From an uncultured Eubacteriaceae bacterium (GTDB lineage Bacteria; Bacillota; Clostridia; Lachnospirales; CAG-274): 12,232 bases of DNA. The notes under the pieces were generated by a model. That model saw nothing but the letters and a program-made list of their open reading frames with translations, ran no database searches and was not told where the DNA came from. The translations under genes were made by a program, and so were the position numbers. Position 1 is the first letter of the stretch. Each line of letters begins with the position of its first letter. The stretch spans positions 1 to 12,232 of the forward strand of contig CANOGI010000039.1 of the NCBI GenBank assembly GCA_947565475.1, given 5' to 3'. Positions 11,069 to 12,232 of this stretch are shown here, piece after piece.

Positions 11069-12232
11069 CTATAATCTCTCAAGTTGTTTTGTAGCTAAAT
11101 TTTTATAATTTCTCTGAGGATGATTAGCGGCCACCTGTGACAAATAGTCTTTGGCCTTCTCCTTGTCCCCAAGCTCTTTTAAAGATAAGCCAAAATAATA
11201 CATTATATTATACTTGGTCAATTCGTCATAGTCATAATATAAAATGGCTTTCTCAAAAACCTCTTTCGCTTCTTGATATTTTTTTGAATTAACAAAAGTT
11301 CTACCCTGTCTAAGAAGACTTGAGGCCTGTTTCTTATAAACTTTTTCTTTTAAAGCGTTATATTCTTCTAATTTATCAGAACTAAGATGACTTATATTAA
11401 TAGTTGAAATAGTTTCAGCGGCACCCGCGTAATCTCCTTTTACAGATAAAGCGGAAGCGCTTGAGAGCTGATCAAGAGTATTCCTTTCTTCCGTTTGTCT
11501 TTGATACTGAGCTATTTCAACCTTTAGACTCTCGTTTTCTTTTTGAAGTTCCTCAGATTTGTCATTGTCATTTTTTATTTTTTCCTCATCATACTTTTTT
11601 TGAAGCTCACTAATCTCTAAGTCTTTTTTATCAATTATTTCCTGCTTCTCATTTGAAATTCCCGGAAAAACCAAAACAAACATAACCGCAGCGGTACAAG
11701 CGCAACCCGCTATAAAAACAAGTGTTTCCATTATTCTGAATCTTCTTGAGTCCCTCACCTTTCTGCTTATTTTAGGCTCATATTTAACTGGCTCGTCATA
11801 CGCCTTATTTGTTTTTACAATTTTGATGCTTTCCACAAATCTTGTTCCGTCAGGACATAATTCTCTAAAATATGCGAGAGCCTCTGAATTAGCCGAATCA
11901 ATGGCTAACACTCTTTTAATAATATCCAAAGCCTTATCGTTATCATTTTCTCTCATATAACAAAAACTTAAAAGATTAAGAGCTGTTATAAATTTAGGAT
12001 TCAAATCCACAGCTTTTTTAAGTTGTATAATAGCCATATCCTCACTTTTTTGTCTCGCCGACCTAAGAGCTTGATTATAAATCTTCAAAGACTCGTTTAA
12101 ATTTTGAAGTTCCTTTGGGTTCCTTTGAAAATACTCAACATACTGAGTCGCGTAATTATCATCTTTTTTTATGTTTGAGCTTATAACCCATTGCTCAAGA
12201 GCGAGACTTATTCTTCCTGTCTCATAATAGAC
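11069..12232 (-). CDS. TPR protein with one membrane helix and coiled coil, 5' end outside window
   Basis: The frame is open to the right edge, giving 387 visible codons; a TTG at 12088 could be taken for a start, but the frame continues upstream without a stop and the protein clearly extends. Visible parts, numbered from the edge: tetratricopeptide repeats at the edge and about 54-128 (AIIQLKKAVDLNPKF, ALDIIKRVLAID); a basic stretch ISRKVRDSRRFR; one membrane helix about 168-191 (ETLVFIAGCACTAAVMFVLV); a charged coiled coil about 198-253 rich in Glu/Lys; C-terminal TPR units about 303-378 (KYQEAKEVFEKAILYYDYDE, GDKEKAKDYLSQVA). The order suggests a cytosolic N-terminal TPR domain, a membrane anchor and an extracytoplasmic coiled-coil/TPR domain, a scaffold for protein contacts. 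Similar clostridial proteins often begin with a zinc ribbon, which would lie outside the window. It forms an operon with the 138-residue gene. Confidence 0.85.
   Translation of the reverse strand, partial: VYYETGRISLALEQWVISSNIKKDDNYATQYVEYFQRNPKELQNLNESLKIYNQALRSARQKSEDMAIIQLKKAVDLNPKFITALNLLSFCYMRENDNDKALDIIKRVLAIDSANSEALAYFRELCPDGTRFVESIKIVKTNKAYDEPVKYEPKISRKVRDSRRFRIMETLVFIAGCACTAAVMFVLVFPGISNEKQEIIDKKDLEISELQKKYDEEKIKNDNDKSEELQKENESLKVEIAQYQRQTEERNTLDQLSSASALSVKGDYAGAAETISTINISHLSSDKLEEYNALKEKVYKKQASSLLRQGRTFVNSKKYQEAKEVFEKAILYYDYDELTKYNIMYYFGLSLKELGDKEKAKDYLSQVAANHPQRNYKNLATKQLERL

Overview
The window is strongly AT-rich DNA with short intergenic gaps and purine-rich AGGAG-type ribosome binding sites. 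Nearly every gene lies on the minus strand. The gene families (SfsA, a PrxQ-type peroxiredoxin, a CopA with a C-terminal CopZ-like domain, a cytosolic M16C peptidase, a DUF4870-type membrane protein, a TPR protein with one membrane anchor) point to an anaerobic Firmicute of class Clostridia, probably Lachnospirales-like. This placement is inference from family recall; no rRNA is present to confirm it.

Layout, left to right in window coordinates (minus-strand transcription runs right to left). 1-326: the 5' part of an NTF2/SnoaL-like gene that runs off the left edge. 436-1320: a lipoprotein with a C39-like papain fold that appears to have lost all three catalytic residues. 1368-1844: an apparently empty gap that holds a decayed HD-domain phosphohydrolase gene, readable only by switching frames. 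1871-3012: sfsA and a bcp-type peroxiredoxin, overlapping by ATGA. 3131-3214: a foldable element upstream of bcp, possibly a leader RNA or a small mobile element. 3272-3930: a plus-strand IS30-family element reduced to its two ends, with candidate terminal repeats and a start-codon-sequestering inverted repeat. 4001-4042: a strong hairpin terminator after copA. 4068-6608: copA, a Cu(I) P-type ATPase whose last 69 codons are a complete CopZ-like chaperone with its own internal Shine-Dalgarno sequence. 6609-7199: the copA leader, a near-consensus promoter, and unexplained hairpins. 7200-9989: an M16C metallopeptidase. 10105-10437: a three-helix DUF4870-like membrane protein. 10628-11044: a cysteine-rich protein of unknown function. 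11069-12232: a TPR/coiled-coil membrane protein that enters from the right edge.

Functional grouping. The TPR gene and the unknown 138-residue gene are 24 bases apart and form an operon. The DUF4870 gene and the peptidase lie downstream on the same strand with larger gaps. copA appears to be its own transcription unit, with a promoter, a leader of about 200 bases and a terminator. bcp and sfsA form a translationally coupled pair; the HD pseudogene starts 27 bases after sfsA, so it was probably once the third gene. I saw no CRISPR array, tRNA, rRNA or intact mobile element. The most interesting points are the copA/copZ nested gene, the degenerate C39-like lipoprotein, the hidden HD pseudogene and the foldable element before bcp. 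I do not see a clear multi-gene undescribed system.
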